Below are positions 11,440-23,754 of a DNA stretch of 64,000 nt, one piece after another. Source of the stretch: Prosopocoilus inquinatus (lineage: Eukaryota > Arthropoda > Insecta > Coleoptera > Lucanidae); assembly GCA_036172665.1 (NCBI GenBank), contig CM069871.1:1302001-1366000 (forward strand), given 5' to 3'. The position numbers and the translations under genes were made by a program. Each line of letters starts with the position of its first letter. The stretch's first letter is position 1. A model generated the notes under the pieces. That model was given only the letters and a program-made list of their open reading frames with translations, was not told where the DNA came from and did no database searches.

Positions 11440-14350
11440 ACACTTGGCTGTGGAGGTTTAGATAAGGCGAAGCTAACATGGAAAACTGCCACTTATTACC
11501 TTTCATCGCTTTCCAAGCATGATTTTTCTTAAAGCACTTCCATGGAAATCTCAAACTACAGCTTTGTCCTATGGCTCTATTTTTCTTTTAATTTATAAAT
11601 ATAAACTGGCGTAGATTATAATTTATCATTCTATGCTCTGACGATTGAGGATATAGCTTTGCTCTATAGATCTCCGTATCTGTAAATCCCCTTCGAAATA
11701 AAGAGATTTTGGAGACCTTGTACCTATAGCTTCATTCTACAGTTTCAGATATGATGAAAGTAATGGTTAACACTAAATCATGAAATGAAACACACAGGGT
11801 ATAGCTTGCCCTATAGATCTGGCTATAGAGCGATTAACAATGAACAACGTAACTTACTGATTGCAATCGATTTTGAGATGTGAATTTCTTTTTCTGTGGC
11901 GTACGGCATTGCGTAGACTTTCCACTAAAACAAACGAGCTTGGAGAACTTAAAATATAGCTTTATGCTGTAGATCTGGACGCGGTGAAGCTAAAGAAAGC
12001 AATTTCCTGTCTCTAACCGTGTTAAGTTTTTTTTATATCATAAGTCCAAGCTCGAGGTATACAACTTTTTATTAAGCTAAATATAGCTCTAGTCAATAGA
12101 TCCGAGCTTGGTGAAACTTCCGATTTATACTTCAAGTTGTTGATCTTAAAGTACAGATTTCTGTAACTTGAAATCCGTTACGGAATTTTTTTTTCTTTTA
12201 ATCAAAATAAACAAATTTAGAAAGCTTAAACTATAGTTTCGCTCTGTAGATCTCTAGGAAATGGTGAAGATTGCAACTAAATTTCTCCTGCTCTTCTCGG
12301 TGTACAAAATTTCTTCTTGTAACGGAGCTATGTTTATTTTTTAGTTGAAACCGAACAAAGCTTAAAACCCAGCCTCACTCTATAGATCTAAGCTTGGCGA
12401 AGCTAACAACAAATTAGCTAAGCTAACGATGAAAATTACACAACTCATTATCTCCAACCGTTCTGGAAACACAGATTTTTTGGTGGCGTGGGCTAGTTTT
12501 TTTTTTATTTTTTTATATAAGCAAACAATCTTACAATGCGTATAGCTTCACCTACAGACCGAAAAAGTAGTGGAAGAACGGATTTAAGGTTTGTAATCGA
12601 CTGTGACGTATCTACAACAGTTTCATCATTGTGATTTAAAATCGCAGATTATTTTATTGAAATAATCGAATTTGGACAGCTTCAACTATAGCTTCGCTTT
12701 ATAGACCTCCGCCAGCGAAGCTAACGATAAAGACTGTAACTAATTTTTTCCAACTGTTCTCGTCGATGCACAGAATTTTTAGTAACGCGGGCTAGTTTCT
12801 GTTTATTAATTTAGTTAATTAATTAAAATAGCAAATTATTTAATGAAATAAACGAATTGGAAGAGCTGTGACTATAGCTTCGCTCTATAAACCTCAGTCT
12901 GCGAAGCTAACGACAAAAATTATCTCCGAGCGTCCTCGATAAAAGCATTTGGTAACGTGAGCTACGATTTATATATATATATATATATTTTTTTTCATTT
13001 AAGCAATCGAGTTTACAGTATAGCTTCATCTATAGACTGAAAAAGCAGTGAAGAACGCATTTAAGGTTTGCAATCGATCTCGACGTGTCTGCAACAGTTT
13101 CTTTGTGACTTAAGATCGCTGATTATTTATTGAAATAATCGAATTTGGAGAGCTTCAACTACAGCTTCGCTCTATAGACCTCGGCCAGCGAAGCTAACGA
13201 TAAACTCATTATTTCCAACTATTATGGTCGATATACAGAATGTTTGATAACGTGGGCTAGTTTCTGTTTATTAATTTAATTAATTAATTAATTAAAAAAG
13301 CAAATATTTATTGAAATAAACGAAGTGGAAGAGCTTCAACTATAGCTGCGTTCTATGAACCTCAACCTGTGAAGCTAACGATAAAAATGATCTCCAACCG
13401 TCCTCGATATAGACCATTTGGTAACGTGGGCTACGATTTTTATGTTTTTTCATTGAAGCGAGCGAGTTTACAATATAGCTTCACCTATAGACTGAATAAT
13501 CAAATGTTAATGATGAAGAGAATTTAGCTTATTTGGCGCCTACACGTTTCTTCTTAATCTCAGATCGTTTATTAAAATAAACGAATTTGGAGAGTTTCAA
13601 GTATAGCTTCGACCTATAGAGCTCTGTCAGTGAAGCTAACGCTGAAGATTGCTAATAATTATCTCCAACCGTCCTTCATGCACGGATTTTTTTGTAACGA
13701 TGGTCACGATTTTTTTGTATTAAAGCAAACTAGTTTACAGTATAGCTTCTTCACGTATAGACTCAATAAGCAAGCAGAAGCTAACTATGAAGGATGAAGT
13801 TGATGGTTTGCAACCGATCTTAAGCAACTTGCGACTTAAAATCGTAGATCGTTTATTGAAATAAACGAATTTGGAGTGTTTTAAATATAGCTTCGCCCTA
13901 TAGACCTCCGTCAGCGAAGCTAACGCTGAAGATTGCTACTCATTATCTCCAACCGTCCTTCATGCACGGATTTTTTTGTAACGATGGTCACGTGTTTGTT
14001 TGTATTAAAGCAAACTAGTTTGCAGTATAGCTTCACCTATAGACTGAATAAGCAAGCAGAAGCTAACTATGAAGGATGAAGTTGATGGTTTGCAACCGAT
14101 CTTAAGCAACTTGCGACTTAAAGTCGCAGACCAATTATTGAAATAAATGATTTTGGGGAGCTTAATCTATAGCTTGACTCTATAGACCTCGACTATCGAA
14201 GCTAACAGTGAAGGTTGCAACTCATTATTTTTCCAATCGATCTCGATACAGATTTATTCATAAAGTTGGCTACATTTTTTTATTGACGCGAGCCAGTTTG
14301 CAAATATAGCTTTGCTCTATAGATCTAAGCAACGCGAAGCTAATGGTGAA
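11440..14350. repeat. Old tandem array with AGCTTCGCT/AGCGAAGCT box
   Basis: Roughly twenty diverged units, spaced mostly 130-180 bp. The core reads TATAGCTTCGCTCTATAGA, then CCTC...CAGCGAAGCTAACG. The two halves AGCTTCGCT and AGCGAAGCT are inverted relative to each other, so each unit can form a short hairpin about 25-30 bp across. Between boxes, phrases such as TTATCTCCAACCGTCCT, GTAACGTGGGCTA and TTTATTGAAATAAACGAATT recur. Units at 13.6-14.1 kb are most alike; those before 12.3 kb are most eroded. Confidence 0.85.
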
Positions 14351-14559
14351 GATCTTAAATTATTATCTCCTAGTTATAACCATAAAAATGTGTGCAAAAA
14401 AGCGAATGAATCCTGCGTATCAGGTCTTTAAATGTTGATGTTTGAGAATTTGACAAAATGAAGCTTAAGCCGCTAAAAATAAACATTAGGCAACGCGAAA
14501 ACTGCATTGCTAATTAAGGAAGCATAAATTATAGATCAGAATTTTGACATTTAGTCGCG

Positions 14560-14876
14560 GCCCTGACGTAACTTCTTCCTTTATATCTATGACCGCAACT
14601 CCATCGTGAGCTCATTCCGCCTTCAAGAAGAGCTCATCCGCTTTCGCCATCCACATCACAGTAAGCAAAATAGTAGCGGACACACGGGAGAAAAATTTCC
14701 AGCTAATACTAACCCCCCCACTAAGCCTGCCCCCCTTCATATTGGCGAGTTTATGCCGCGCTAAGTCCAGCAAAGCTCATTCAGGTGGCCGGGATTGTTG
14801 TTTATTAGTGTACGCGGGAGCTTTCGAGTGCCCTAGTGTTTAATCATTAGAGGACGAGCTTTTCATTGAAAAAAAG
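14560..14876 (+). promoter_or_regulatory. Possible promoter and non-coding first exon
   Basis: Directly after the tandem array the base composition changes to a balanced, unique sequence with TTTATATCT at about 14580 and then a stretch ending GAAAAAAAG|GTAAGT (donor GT at 14877). This is what a 5' untranslated exon looks like. The next plus-strand coding exon with an upstream acceptor is the aquaporin (27721), so a distal first exon for it is possible. Inference only. Confidence 0.25.
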
Positions 14877-15880
14877 GTAAGTGCCATTAACAAAACATAA
14901 ATATATTTCGAGAAAAAAATTAATTTGATTAATGTGAATATTGTTACGCCCCTTCTGGTTTTTTTTTTGTGTAAGTATCACTAAATTAATTTATTTCAAA
15001 TATTTTCGCTCCTAATTAGTTATTGCAAATTACTTTACGTTGCAAATTTTTTCAACAAATTCTTTTAATGTGAATTATTTATTGAGAGAAAAAAAAATCA
15101 GGCGTTCGTTTAACGATCTCAAACGATTAAATTCTTCAAGGGTAACGTGTACGTAATTGCGTAAATAGATCTGTTTAATTGATAAATAAATAAATATTTG
15201 TTAGTATTTGTTTACTGTTAGTTAAGATATTTTTAGCGACAATGCCTTACATGGATGGCTTCTCGTTCAAGTTCCACAGTCAAATTAAACTGAATGAATG
15301 CATCCCCTAATAAGTAACGCTTTATTTTTTTGTTCCTTGTAGCTAAATATTTTTAATTAAATGTTGACGAATTTGACAAAACAAAAGGAGTACGCATTTT
15401 TTTTTTTTTTTTTTAATTAATTTAACACGTTTCAAACATTGAAACCGAAACCAAGAGAAGCAACGTTACGTAAACTTTTTTGTTTGTTTTTTTTTTCTAA
15501 CAATGCCACCGTAGAAAAAATAAAACGCGGGGAACAATAGAGATGTCATCTTAATTACGCGCGTTAATTAGTTTACAAAGTGGCAATCTGCGTAATCAAA
15601 AGCGTGTGCTTTTCTCCTGCGTTGTTTGCTCTATGTTGAACAAACATAGATAAAACGTTAGCACAGAGCAAACACTTTGCAATGTATCGAAAACGCCACC
15701 ATGCACAATAATAAATTAATAATGCAACATGCAATATAACCGATCGCCAATATCTGTATACAAACAAACAAGTGATTTTGAAAAAAAAAACACTTGTAAC
15801 ATCAACGTTTCGGTGCACGTCGTGGGCTTTTTCAACTGCTGTATGTAAGTTTCAAATCAGAGGAATTCTGCTTGAAGATT
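14877..15880. other. AT-rich non-coding DNA
   Basis: No supported feature. The open frame at 15818-15573 (minus) has no recognisable motif. Confidence 0.4.
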
Positions 15881-15881
15881 A

Positions 15882-16410
15882 GGGCGAATTTTACACAGTA
15901 TCAAACCTTTTCCTTTGGGGGTTTGTTGCCCACAAGCTTTCTCAAAAACTTTTATTAAAAAAAAATGCGAATTTATCACAGTATCAAGTCTTTTCGTTTG
16001 GGGGGTTTTGTTTTCCACCAGCTTTCTTAAAAACCCTTATTAAAAAAAATGCGATTTTAACACAGTATCAAACCTTTTCATTCGGGGGGGTTTTTGTTGT
16101 CTACCAGCTTTCTAAAAAAAAAACTCTTATTAAAAAAAAATTGCGAATTTAACACAGTATCAAACCTTTTCATTCGGGGGGGTTTTTATTGTCTACCAGC
16201 TTTCTAAAAAAAAAAACTCTTATTAAAAAAAAATTGCGATTTTAACACAGTATCAAACCTTTTCATTCGGGGGGGTTTTTATTGTCTACCAGCTTTCTAA
16301 AAAAAAAACTCTTATTAAAAAAAAATTGCGAATTTAACACAGTATCAAACCTTTTCGTTTGATGGGGAGGGGGTTTGTTGTCTACCAGCTTCCTCGAAAG
16401 CTTTTATTAA
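15882..16410. repeat. Tandem array, six units, G-run and A-run bearing
   Basis: Six units of about 84-100 bp share GCGAATTTAACACAGTATC, AAACCTTTTCATTCGGGG, a G-run of 4-7, TTTATTGTCTACCAGCTTTC, an A-run and CTCTTATT. Unit length differences come mainly from the homopolymer runs. The three middle units are nearly identical, so this array is younger than those at 8.5 and 11.4 kb. Confidence 0.9.
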
Positions 16411-17890
16411 AAAATAATCGCTTTAGCCGGTGGAAAAAATTATTGTTGTTGATAGTTATCGAAAAGGGAATCATGCTAGAGTGGTCACGATGTTGTTTAC
16501 ATTAATAGATAAAATGTAAATGAAGGCAGCAAGTGTAACGAGAAAATATTTATTTTTCCGTTTTCATTTTAGTAGTTTTCGCTTGTATACCCGAGAAGAA
16601 TGAAGAGGAATGTTATTATTTACTCATCGCGGCTATATTAAAATAAAATTATAATTAGTACATAATATGTTTCCCAAAGCATAACTGCACAGAAGATGAT
16701 CAACGCTTAGACTGGTTGGTTATTAAACTCGAGGAGATTCCAAAAGAACGCCCGAAGCAAGCGCGAATTAAATCTGGATGCGAAGAGAATGTTCTAAAAT
16801 TGTTGTTGTTGTTTGGGTGAGGCGGTCAAGTTTGAGGATTTTAAATGAGGCAAATGCCTTTCATGTTTTCGGGCAAAGCTATAATTATATTTTTTTTTAT
16901 TCCTTCGTTACGAATTAGAAACGTAAGAAACCTCGAAAACTTTGCAAAAAAAATCAATGTCAAAAAAAATGTTATACAGGGTGCCCGGGACTATAGTGCC
17001 GGAATTTCACAGGGTGGTAGCTTGGATCGATTTGATCAAAAAATGCTCGGTATTATGGTATCGTACGAGCAACCATTTTCCAATTACGAAGAAAATAATA
17101 ATAAAGAAAACTGTTTCGGTCACATGCGATATTGAGTAGTGTGATTTTTCAATAAACATAAATCCCTAGCGTTTAACATTTGATAAACGTAAACATTTCT
17201 GAAGTTTTTTCTTTTGTTGTACTTCACACTCCGTTAGTTTTTAAAACTTGTTTCGCTTTATATTGTCTCAGTCAATTAAACATTAATTGCCAAGTCGTTC
17301 TTGAATTTAAAAAAAAAAGAAAAAACATGCTCAGAATTCTCCAAGCGACTTTAATCTTTCGTGCTTTCCAGAAAAAAAAAAAACTTCTAAATTATGCTTC
17401 CGAGCCCATTAATTAATTGATTACAAACAAAATCAAACTGTTTCGTGTCCAACCCCCATGAAATAGAATTAAAGCGACCCGGAAGATCAATTTATAACCC
17501 TCCCCCCCGATTTCAGTTGGCGTTGTTGATTTTGCGTCATTAAATTGATCATTGCTTACATAACTTGACGGCGGGCGGCGGGCGATTTTATTTCACTCGA
17601 TGAAATGCGATCTTTCAAGGATTCCGCACCTTGCTGGAACTCTACTCTGCTTCAAGGTTGTTTTATTTTTCATGCCGTTTATTAATTTACGTTTCTACTA
17701 AATAACTAATAAATACTGTGTCAATTTATAAAATTATACTTATTAAACATTAAAATTATTAATCAAAAGCTGTCCACGTCCAGGATAAGTTGTCCACTAG
17801 AGTGTTTTCAATAAGTTGTACATTGCAGGGTTTTCGTTGACAATTATAGCTCTATAGCGAATCTGTTATTATTTTGATAAAGATAAAATA
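16411..17890. other. Intergenic DNA with a repeat fragment
   Basis: No gene supported. TTATACAGGGTGCCCGGGAC at 16972 starts a fragment of about 150 bp that keeps an open frame (to 17135), but ATACAGGGTG is a repeat-end motif in this window, so I do not call it coding. Confidence 0.4.
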
Positions 17891-18205
17891 CAGTAGAACC
17901 TCGGTAATCCGAACATGCCCTAATCCGAACCTCCAGCGGAGATTCGAAGCCATAATCCATTACAAAACATGTAAAATAAATACACATTGTTGATTTTCTT
18001 TTTGTTTACATTCGTAGTCATATGACGGCCGCTACATTACGGTACCGCTGTCCTAGGAAGTCAAAGCTTTACCGATTGTGAATTCAGTTTCCTTTTAAAT
18101 TCGATTCGACCATCGATTTCTGTCTTTTGTTCGATAATCCGAACATTTCGGAAATTCGAATCAACCTTTGCAATTATATTAGTTCGGATTAAAGAGGTTG
18201 TACTG
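17891..18205. mobile_element. pogo/Tc1-type MITE with TA duplication
   Basis: Terminal inverted repeats CAGTAGAACCTCGGTAATCC (left) and AAAGAGGTTGTACTG (right), continued inward by GAAC / AGTTCGGATT. The element is flanked on each side by TA (17889-17890 and 18206-18207). CAGTnnAACCTC...TCCGAA ends are typical of pogo/Tigger elements. At 315 bp with no transposase, it is a non-autonomous derivative. Confidence 0.9.
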
Positions 18206-18317
18206 TACTGTCCTTTTTGAAAGCTGAACACTGTGTAAATTGGGCGGAAACAAAAAATAGCCGTAAAATAGCCGAAATGAAAAAATATGGGAAAATAAGA
18301 ACAGAAAATTTAAGGAA

Positions 18318-18340
18318 TAGTTTAAACAGCGACATCCTAA
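18318..18340 (+). mobile_element. Head-only fragment of the hammerhead element family
   Basis: GAATAGTTTAAACAGCGACATCCT matches the first 23 bases of the element at 29.0 kb and is then cut off. Flanks AAAATTTAAG and AAAATTTAGAG look like an imperfect target-site duplication, so this may be an extremely short insertion of the family. Confidence 0.5.
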
Positions 18341-18619
18341 AAAAAATTTAGAGAATTCAAGGACAATCAAAAGCTATTATATCGATTGCACGCTGAGGTA
18401 ATTAGAAAAGAAAAACGAAACGAAAACTATTTATGATCGTAGTTCAAACTAAAGGAACACACAACGTTGCTTTAGTAGAACGAGAGTAGTGAGCAGGTGA
18501 TGGAATTTAAATATCTTCCAAGAAAACTGAAGGCAAAATAAAATAACAAGGGTTAAAATATGAAACGACAGTAGAGCGTAACATTTTTTGAAAATAAGAG
18601 AAAAATAACAATAACATTC

Positions 18620-18905
18620 AACGCCTGAACGGTTCAAGCGGTAAGGGGACCTGCCTTACTTGCAATCGCAAGGTCGTAGGTTCGAACTGCACTCCAGATA
18701 TTTCCGGGTGTGGCCGGTATCCACTTCAGGTAACCTTCAGTGTTGGGAATACAATTCGACACTGCTTCCTCTTCAACCGCGAGGAAGTTTGGAAGTAAAA
18801 AAGCCGTGGAACAATTTACACACCCAAAAATACCCTTCCGCCCCTAAGGTCTCGACAAGTCGATGATTTAAGACCCCCTTGGGCACCCACCAGAGTTAAA
18901 AAAAA
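18620..18905 (+). mobile_element. tRNA-derived SINE
   Basis: Begins CGCCTGAACGGTTCAAGCGG, has an A-box-like TTCAAGCGGTAAGG at about 18635 and a B box GGTTCGAACTGC at about 18679, spaced as in a tRNA gene. A tRNA-unrelated body follows (CCGGGTGTGGCCGGTATCC, GAGGAAGTTTGGAAGT) and an A-rich end GTTAAAAAAAATC. No intact cloverleaf with an acceptor stem is seen, so it is a SINE rather than a tRNA gene. Confidence 0.8.
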
Positions 18906-20110
18906 TCAAAGAAAATTAATAAGTAATAAACCCAACACTCTTATATTGGCAGCGAAGCATGAAGGCTCATAGTAAAGAAAAATAAGTAAGAGAGGTGAGG
19001 TTTTTAAGAAAATAGAAGACTAGAAGAGAGAGATCGGCAATGAAGTAAGTGGGATGGCTGGTAAATGTGCATTCATAGGATGACGGATGATAGTCTTACC
19101 AAAAGAATTTACAACACCCCAGTAGAAGAAGAAGGCCAAGAGAAATATAAGAAAGGCGGTTTCATTGGAAAGAAGTTAGAAATTTGACACTCAACTCAAC
19201 TCAACTCAACTCAACCCAACTCAACTTCCTCGTCTTATGCGTCACAGTAGAATAGACTTAAGGATTTATTGAGTAATTCAACAAATCAAATGAAAATGTA
19301 GGAGTATGTTAAAGTAGCCACTACCGAAATAAAAGAAGGCGCTTGCTTCTTCCATCTCATAATATTTTTAGCTTTCCTTCTTTTAGTTTACCTTTCCTTT
19401 TCTTCGAATGCGTTCACTCTTAGAACGTAGCCACTGTCTTTTTCTTTTCGTCTTTCTTCTTCTCACTGTATTATACCTTGAATTGACGTGTTTTGATTTC
19501 TTCTAAGTTTCCTTCAACTTTCTTTTTATGTGTGATTCCTTTATCCTGCTTCAATTTTTCTTTTTTGTTTGGCCTTCTCATCCGTTTTAATTAAAACCAG
19601 TCAGTCGACGTGTTAACGTCTTTTGGCGATGAGTTTTGTGCAATTTTTGTTTTCTATCTTTTATGGCAATTCTAAATTTGTATCTCTTTTAAGTTGCCTC
19701 AATTTTTTTGTGTTTAGATTTATCATCTATTTTTTTTTTTTTAAATTAATTTTCGATTTACTCATGGTCATTTTTCCAAATTTTTATCGCCTGTTTGGTT
19801 TTTTCATTTTGCTACGAAAATCTTCCAAAATTTTGAAGATTTTCTCCTTTTTTCTTTATTACGACTTCTCTTATTATTTTATCGATTTTTCTAATATCTC
19901 TTCTACTTCCTTCTGGTCATACATTCTTTTGGCTTACTCTTATTTCAATGATTACTTGTAATATTTTGCTTCTTAAAATTGTATTTTACTTTTACATTTC
20001 CAGGATTTTTTTTTCATTTCCTCTTTTTTATAGTTTTCACTCATACAGTTTTTTTTTCCTTTCTTGATCGTACATGAACTTCATTTCTGTTTTTTCCTTT
20101 ATTTTCCTTT
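18906..20110. other. Intergenic, T-rich, with a CTCAA microsatellite
   Basis: A run of CTCAA units lies at about 19189-19228. From 19370 on, the plus strand is pyrimidine-rich and gives Phe/Leu-rich open frames (for example 19623-19961) that reflect composition, not coding. Confidence 0.5.
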
Positions 20111-20176
20111 CTCTCTCTATTCCAAAAGTCATACAATACGTGCACGTGTCGTATGACTTTTGGAATAGAGAGAGAG
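20111..20176. repeat. Near-perfect palindrome, 24-26 bp arms
   Basis: CTCTCTCTATTCCAAAAGTC (continued by ATAC) is followed after about 16 bp (AATACGTGCACGTGTC) by its exact inverse GTATGACTTTTGGAATAGAG. The flanks are also directly duplicated: ACTCATACAGTTTTTTTTTC at about 20040 and ACTCATGCAGTTCTTTTTTT at about 20208, each followed by CGTACATGAAC. Confidence 0.9.
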
Positions 20177-21760
20177 GATATCCGGTAGCTCTTTTGTACA
20201 GTTTTCACTCATGCAGTTCTTTTTTTCTTTACTTGTCCGTACATGAACTGTTTCTTCTTTTCATTTCTGTTATTATCTCTGCTAAATGATCGATAGTAAT
20301 CGTTTGAAATTCGTTACTCCAACGTCGCCGTGTTAATGTTATATACAGAATTGGCAAAAGTCTAACTGAACATCCTGAATAATGCGTGTGACAGGGAACG
20401 CACTATAAAAATAAAGAAGAAATGTGACTTGACTAGTCACGCTCATGTACATACATATATTGGAGGCTGGCACGTAGGCTTGCGACATTACGAATTGAAG
20501 AAGTGCCTATGTTTAAAAAGGAACTGGCCAATCCTGTATATTATTCTGTGTTGTTTTTTTTTTGTTTTGATTTTGCATCGAAGTAGTTTTTTACTATGGC
20601 TTTCTTCTTTTTCTGTTCAATATTCAGTTCTTTTATACTATTTCTGTTCACTATATTCGAAGTACCTATTGTTTCTAGTAATATTTCTTTTAATGTCTTC
20701 TCTTTATCGTCTGCGTCTGCTTCTTTTTTTTACTCTCTTTCTTTCTTATTTTATCATCTTTCTCTTGCGGTTTTGTTTTTAGTATAATTTACAATAGGCA
20801 GTGGTCGCCATCAATTTCCGGCTTTCTTGTCACGCCGCGTCGACAATCGTGATCAACCGCTCAAGCCTTTCATTTGATATGTCACACGTTGTATTTTCTT
20901 TCTTCTTTTCACGAACATTATCCATTATTATAAGACGGTCGTGTTGGTGGAAGAATTGGTGACAATCGATACTTGAGTTTATCTGTTTAATATTTACTAA
21001 AAATAACAATAAAAAAATATTAAAAGATTTGGAAGAAAATAAAAGAAAAAAAAGTAGAATAAATTTAAACGATAAAATTGAATTGGAAAAGAAAAACAAA
21101 TCAAAAACTTGATACATTCTACCTGTAATGAAATAACCAAATAAATATAAATCATTGAAAAACCAAACCTAACCTTAAAATTTTAACTTGCGATCTCATT
21201 ACTGCCCAAACTGTTCACGAAAAGAGGGAATTTCATTAAAATCCTAAAGGATTTATGATTTCGTTATCATCCCGCAATATCTATATCCGCTATCAGTCAA
21301 AACAAAACGAAATTCGCGCGTTGATTTCAAGGACGCGGCATACACGCTAACCAGCTGGAACGTTAAACTTATTGGAACATGTGGTTACCCGATATGCTTG
21401 AAAAACCGTTTATTATGGCATCAAGTGCAAACGGGATAAATTTTTATCTCCTCGTCGTTTATGTATACACATAAATTTTTTTTTTAGTACTCGTACACGT
21501 ACGAAACGTCACGGTTTATGACGTCTTGCCATAATTTATGGTGACAACGGTTTGAAGACGCGTTTGCGTAAACGTTAAAGTTCACACGTCCACATTCTTT
21601 TTTTTTTTTGGAATCAACAATAAATTAATTAATTATGCTGTAAGTAAATAACCGAAACCGTCCATCGTGAATCCTTGAGAGCAATAAAAATCCAAATCAA
21701 AATGATCAAGAAGATTAATTTTAATTGAAGTTTGTTCTTGTCCGATGAAAATAGTAAGTA
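20177..21760. other. Intergenic DNA
   Basis: No gene supported. Open frames here are pyrimidine-rich artefacts. The area 20820-21460 is less biased but shows no motif. Confidence 0.4.
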
Positions 21761-21894
21761 CAAAGTTTTTTTAATCTCAAACCGGACAGAAAAATGAAGG
21801 GAAACACACTCAACGTTTCGCTATAGATTTATAGCGAAACGTTGAGTGTGTTTCCCTTCATTTTTCTGTCCGGTTTGAGATTAAAAAAACTTTG
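21761..21894. repeat. Perfect palindrome, about 64-bp arms
   Basis: The arm CAAAGTTTTTTTAATCTC, then AAACCGGACAGAAAAATGAA, then GGGAAACACACTCAACG, ends at TTTCGCTATA. After about 4 bp the exact inverse follows back to AAAAAAACTTTG. The same building blocks appear once in the MITE at 3.8-4.06 kb and as CACTCAACGTTTCG in the hairpin at 27.47 kb, so it is a folded-back member of that family. Confidence 0.95.
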
Positions 21895-23750
21895 ATTAAT
21901 TTTAACTTATTTACATGACGCCTTACGTTTTAATCTACAATTGAAACACTGTCTCGTCCAATGAAAATTATTAACAATTGTTTATTTATAAATTTTCCTG
22001 GACAAGCTGTCAAACACACAGCGAAACGTCGAATTTTTCAAATGTCCTCAACAAATTAATTATACTCCTATATTTTATCCGCGAACCGCGACAGAGACGA
22101 TATTCATTTGGTTTGGATCACGCGGTATAAAAATAAGTAAAGGGGGAAGGCCCCTCTTTACTACTCCTCTGTTTAGTTAGGTTAAATGTTTTTCTTTTCG
22201 TGTGTGTGTGTGTGGGGCAATTATTTTAACCCCCCCGCCCCTCATTGATTCGTTTTCTGAGAAAGCTACGTGTTTTTCAAATTGATTTACTTCGCAGCTT
22301 CGGTTTGTTAATGAAATGAAACGCCGAAGGGAGGAGCAGTTGGCACACCTTTTCGAAGTCATCGTCGCGTATGGCGCACAAGTCTCCGGGGTGTAACCAA
22401 TTTATTTTCCCCCCGCCGTCGTCGTTTTATTAGGGCTAATTAAAAATAAATTTGCAATCGTCATAATAAACGAATGGCAAAATGTTATGTTTGTTATCTT
22501 TTAAGGACATCATCCACATCCAAAGGACTAATGTAATTGATTGGTTAATGTCATTCGCAATAAAACTCTACACGTCTTGACGTGTATTATTCGATTATTA
22601 TGATATACAGGGTGACACGAAACTTGGTCTAAGCCTTCTGAAAAAAAAAAAAAATTAACGATTTAACGTTTTCTTTTTTTTGAAATAAAAAGCAACACTG
22701 AGACTTATAGCTCCATCATATCAACAGAAAGGGAATAATGAACTTCTGGCTTAGGGTGATATGACTAACAGAAAAAAATTTTAAATAAAAAAAATGTATA
22801 ACAAAGAGGGGGAAATCAAATGTGTTTGTTGAAAGCAGCTCTAGAATTTCATTAAATATTAATTTAATTGCAGTTTAACCTTGTCACCGATTATGAAAGA
22901 GCTATTTATAAAGCGCCACGAAACTACCTACGTGCATTTTTGTCCAAAAAAACACGAAATTTGCATACAAATCTCGCACGCCATCTGCTCATGATACTGC
23001 TCTGCAAAATAAAATTTTCGACATCTCGTCCGCGATCATTATCAACAATTTTATGGCGCCCGTTCAACATTTGCGAAGCGAAATTAAATTTTTAAGATTT
23101 TTTCTCCTCTGCATTCCACGTTTTATTTCTTTTCCTTCTTCTTCTTTGCGTTCGAAGGCAGGCACACTTGTTTCTGGACAATTTCTAAACAAAATAACAA
23201 CCAAACAATTTTTTTTAATTATTAGCTACTTAATTATTTTAATTGTTTATATATTAAATTTATTAAATCAACATAAGGTGTTGCTAATGAAACAAAATTC
23301 GTATTGTGCGAATTGCTTGGACGAGTGCTGTTTAATTTATGCTGTAAAACAATAAATAATAAAAAAAAAATTTCACCGGGTTGTTTAACGTTTGTTTCGA
23401 CAGTTTGCACCTGCACGCTAATTGTCAGCGAATGGTTTCTGTTTAACCATCGATGATAACGCAGAAATTCCAATAATTTTGCAATGCCGCTTATGTCGTT
23501 TCTGGAAGGACATTCTGTGAGTCAGTGCAATAAAAATGTAGGCCTTATTTTAATTTGCAGTAATTACTTTAAGTAAACAACAGGAAAATTTCTTATATTC
23601 GTTTGCTGAAAAGATAAAATAAACATTGCGCAAGTTCAAAGAAAGGTAATATTTAAAAACAAGTTTAACTCTTTAAGCAAACACGTTTCGATTTACATGT
23701 ACAGAATCTGCCACTCAGAAATTAAAAATAAATTAAATAAAAATGCCAGA
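21895..23750. other. Intergenic DNA with repeat fragments
   Basis: No gene supported. A GT microsatellite at 22199-22214. CACACAGCGAAACGTCGAAT at 22015 recurs in inverse at 37490 (GACGTTTCGCTGTGTG). ATACAGGGTGACACG at 22608 is another copy of the window-wide ACAGGGTG repeat-edge motif. Confidence 0.4.
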
Positions 23751-23754
23751 AGTA

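Noticed and set aside
16845..17135. 96-codon open frame with normal-looking composition
   Set aside because: Its better half starts at an ACAGGGTG motif that marks repeat ends elsewhere in the window; no known domain.
18620..18700. tRNA gene
   Set aside because: A and B boxes are present, but there is no pairing acceptor stem, and a long SINE body with an A-rich end follows.
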